Assembly (NCBI RefSeq): GCF_007860105.1
Contig: NZ_SJPU01000002.1
Location: 1,353,739 to 1,417,738, forward strand
Length of the DNA: 64,000 nt
Origin: Allorhodopirellula heiligendammensis
GTDB lineage: Bacteria; Planctomycetota; Planctomycetia; Pirellulales; Pirellulaceae
Reading direction: 5' to 3'
Each line of letters starts with the position of its first letter. Positions within the stretch are counted from its first letter, which is position 1. The notes below the pieces were generated by a model. The model ran no database searches, was not told the DNA's origin, and worked only from the letters and a program-made list of their open reading frames with translations. Below are positions 63,801 through 64,000 of this stretch, in pieces. A program made the position numbers and the translations under genes.

Positions 63801-64000
63801 GGACACCAACCCGACGGGCGAGCCCGAAACCGAAGCCATTCCAACGGGCCGGCCAGGACCTGACGAAATCATCGCCGAGAACATCGTCGTAGCACCCATG
63901 TTGGACGAGAATTATCCAGATTTAACAGCCTATCAGGATGCCGCGACCCGTCATCTGCCGGGGGTTATGAAACGCTACCGTAGCGAAATGCGCAGGCTCG
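60859..64000 (+). CDS. Dipeptidyl peptidase IV-like S9 peptidase with VHL beta domain, 3' end cut by window
   Basis: The frame encodes a signal peptide (MLALAVFITILSVVARIQPS), then at about residues 105-159 a segment that fits the von Hippel-Lindau beta domain: EVEFVNETDQPVQLLWVDG, then LxPGESVRQHTYVGHVWV. A DPP-IV-like beta-propeller follows (SPDGKVITVW, REILEIDESKGEVWMTVGE), then the S9 hydrolase domain: Ser640 (GTSAGG), Asp713 (GELDENVPP) and His745 (GMGHSDGG). A KAEPD repeat links it to a C-terminal extension of 270 residues or more that continues past the window. It probably cleaves dipeptides outside the cytoplasm. The start is uncertain. Confidence 0.85.
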   Translation, partial: MLALAVFITILSVVARIQPSHAADAAQEPASVRTTNLRIVPHWTDADHFWFRRDNASGETETVSVDATTGEMTVESEGGGQSGKSASALSGGEVPRSGPSDDVTEVEFVNETDQPVQLLWVDGSGRRQAYNKVAPGESVRQHTYVGHVWVATGDDDTFYGSVTAGPVPHKVSIQTVFPREQQQRRRRRSEDSQNDAKGQVRIRDGQLEQRAADDQSWQALQSINDVMEGEQSLFRPQVSPDGKVITVWKQTPGDHFEVFTLESSPRQGGRAELHRRPYELPGDRMDSYELIVVDSKTGTRIPTDFPVIDFGRPLVRWRGDHEMLIEKIDRGHQRFRLFVVDPVAGTIRTPIDEATNTFIWTGHGPPVRPVSYLTNSDEVIYASEESGYRHLYLVDLSGEQPTTPITSGNFLVREILEIDESKGEVWMTVGEYYDDQDPYHHHLAKVALDGSGFQVLTDGNGDHDIQFSPDRSYAIDTYSRVDLPPVHELRNCQSGELIAKLAIAARSVPAGKQAPLPTVFSAKGRDGETDIWGLICFPDDYDPKSDRVYPVIENIYAGPHDSHVPKKYRNSAWYHDLTSLGFIVVRIDGMGTANRSKAFHDVCWHNLKDAGFPDRIAWMKAAAKAYPAMDIDRVGIYGTSAGGQNACGALLFHGEFYDAAVAACGCHDNRMDKASWNEQWMGYPVGEHYAASSNIENAASLQGDLFLIVGELDENVPPESTFRLVDALIDADKRFDYLMIPGMGHSDGGEYGRQLTREFFVNKLQPKAEPDKAEPDKAESATGDTHAKAEERDDIITADQLNAIPTESSWRLAAERYTADYGSLTRRLPLSIAPERQLQLARLLDAWETKLATAKCYGETEQSDRGELAQRISRDREQWRSSVDDAKRIAAEYPFVAPLVELCDWQRRGEPQDWPAVAQTLEDIAREMEATANANGLPLEELASQFESWRTFYAEYDPQFDWWVGETAKRLSDRLQSWPRKDTNPTGEPETEAIPTGRPGPDEIIAENIVVAPMLDENYPDLTAYQDAATRHLPGVMKRYRSEMRRL
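63157..63195 (+). repeat. 15-bp tandem repeat in DPP-IV linker
   Basis: AAAGCCGAGCCGGAC occurs twice in tandem, followed by a third partial copy, encoding KAEPD-KAEPD-KAES. It marks the linker between the peptidase domain and the C-terminal extension. Confidence 0.85.

Overview
The window is a chromosomal segment from a planctomycete of the family Pirellulaceae, most like Rhodopirellula. The evidence is the density of families typical of that group: DUF1559 prepilin-like proteins, a PSD1/DUF1549/DUF1553 plus DUF1501 pair, two LEPR-XLL proteins, a TIGR03067 protein, an FG-GAP/UnbV protein, an ECF sigma factor facing a membrane Ser/Thr kinase, and frequent GTG/TTG starts. No rRNA, tRNA, CRISPR array, prophage or insertion sequence was recognised.

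Layout. 1-2125 is a translation cluster (ffh 3' end, rpsP, trmD, rplS) in which rimM is missing from its usual place. 2286-6827 holds an RdgC-like protein, a dihydroorotase with a variant metal motif, and dprA with an in-frame 18-bp repeat and a good intrinsic terminator. 6941-13630 holds a SurA/PpiD-like membrane protein, a phospholipid N-methyltransferase-like protein behind a 56-residue ORF, a TPR lipoprotein, and a small lipoprotein followed by a DUF1559 protein. 13740-19376 carries a secreted protein, a LEPR-XLL protein and the divergent ECF sigma/kinase pair. 19678-31945 carries redox and hydrolase genes (TlpA-like, dienelactone hydrolase, thioredoxin-like), an HtrA protease, a giant cadherin/dockerin surface protein and a ThuA protein. 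32014-40219 is the DUF1501/PSD1 pair and an UnbV lipoprotein. 40314-46370 holds an aldehyde dehydrogenase, an RluA-type pseudouridine synthase, and the metY-metX/metW operon. 46726-54559 holds a TonB-like/terpenoid-toroid protein, a TIGR03067 protein, two transporters of the AspT and YeiH families, and an ABC exporter. 54785-60182 is an enolase-superfamily remnant, an SDR, two CNNM/CorC-type proteins and a duplicated ABC-2 permease, the last four in one tightly packed operon. 60859-64000 is a DPP-IV peptidase with an N-terminal VHL-like beta domain, running off the window.

How the genes work together. metY abuts metX/metW, so acylhomoserine formation and its sulfhydrylation are encoded in one operon, with MetW fused to MetX. 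The ECF factor and the kinase share a 59-bp promoter region and probably form one signalling unit. The DUF1501 and PSD1 proteins form the usual planctomycete export and cytochrome-like pair. Most other genes are single units separated by convergent hairpins.

The strongest candidates for something unusual are the VHL-DPP-IV fusion with its C-terminal extension, the MetX-MetW fusion, the ECF/kinase pair with a DFN motif, the three Ca-loop-like motifs fused to a TlpA domain, and the 56-residue acidic ORF before the methyltransferase. I did not find an obvious new defence or mobile system.
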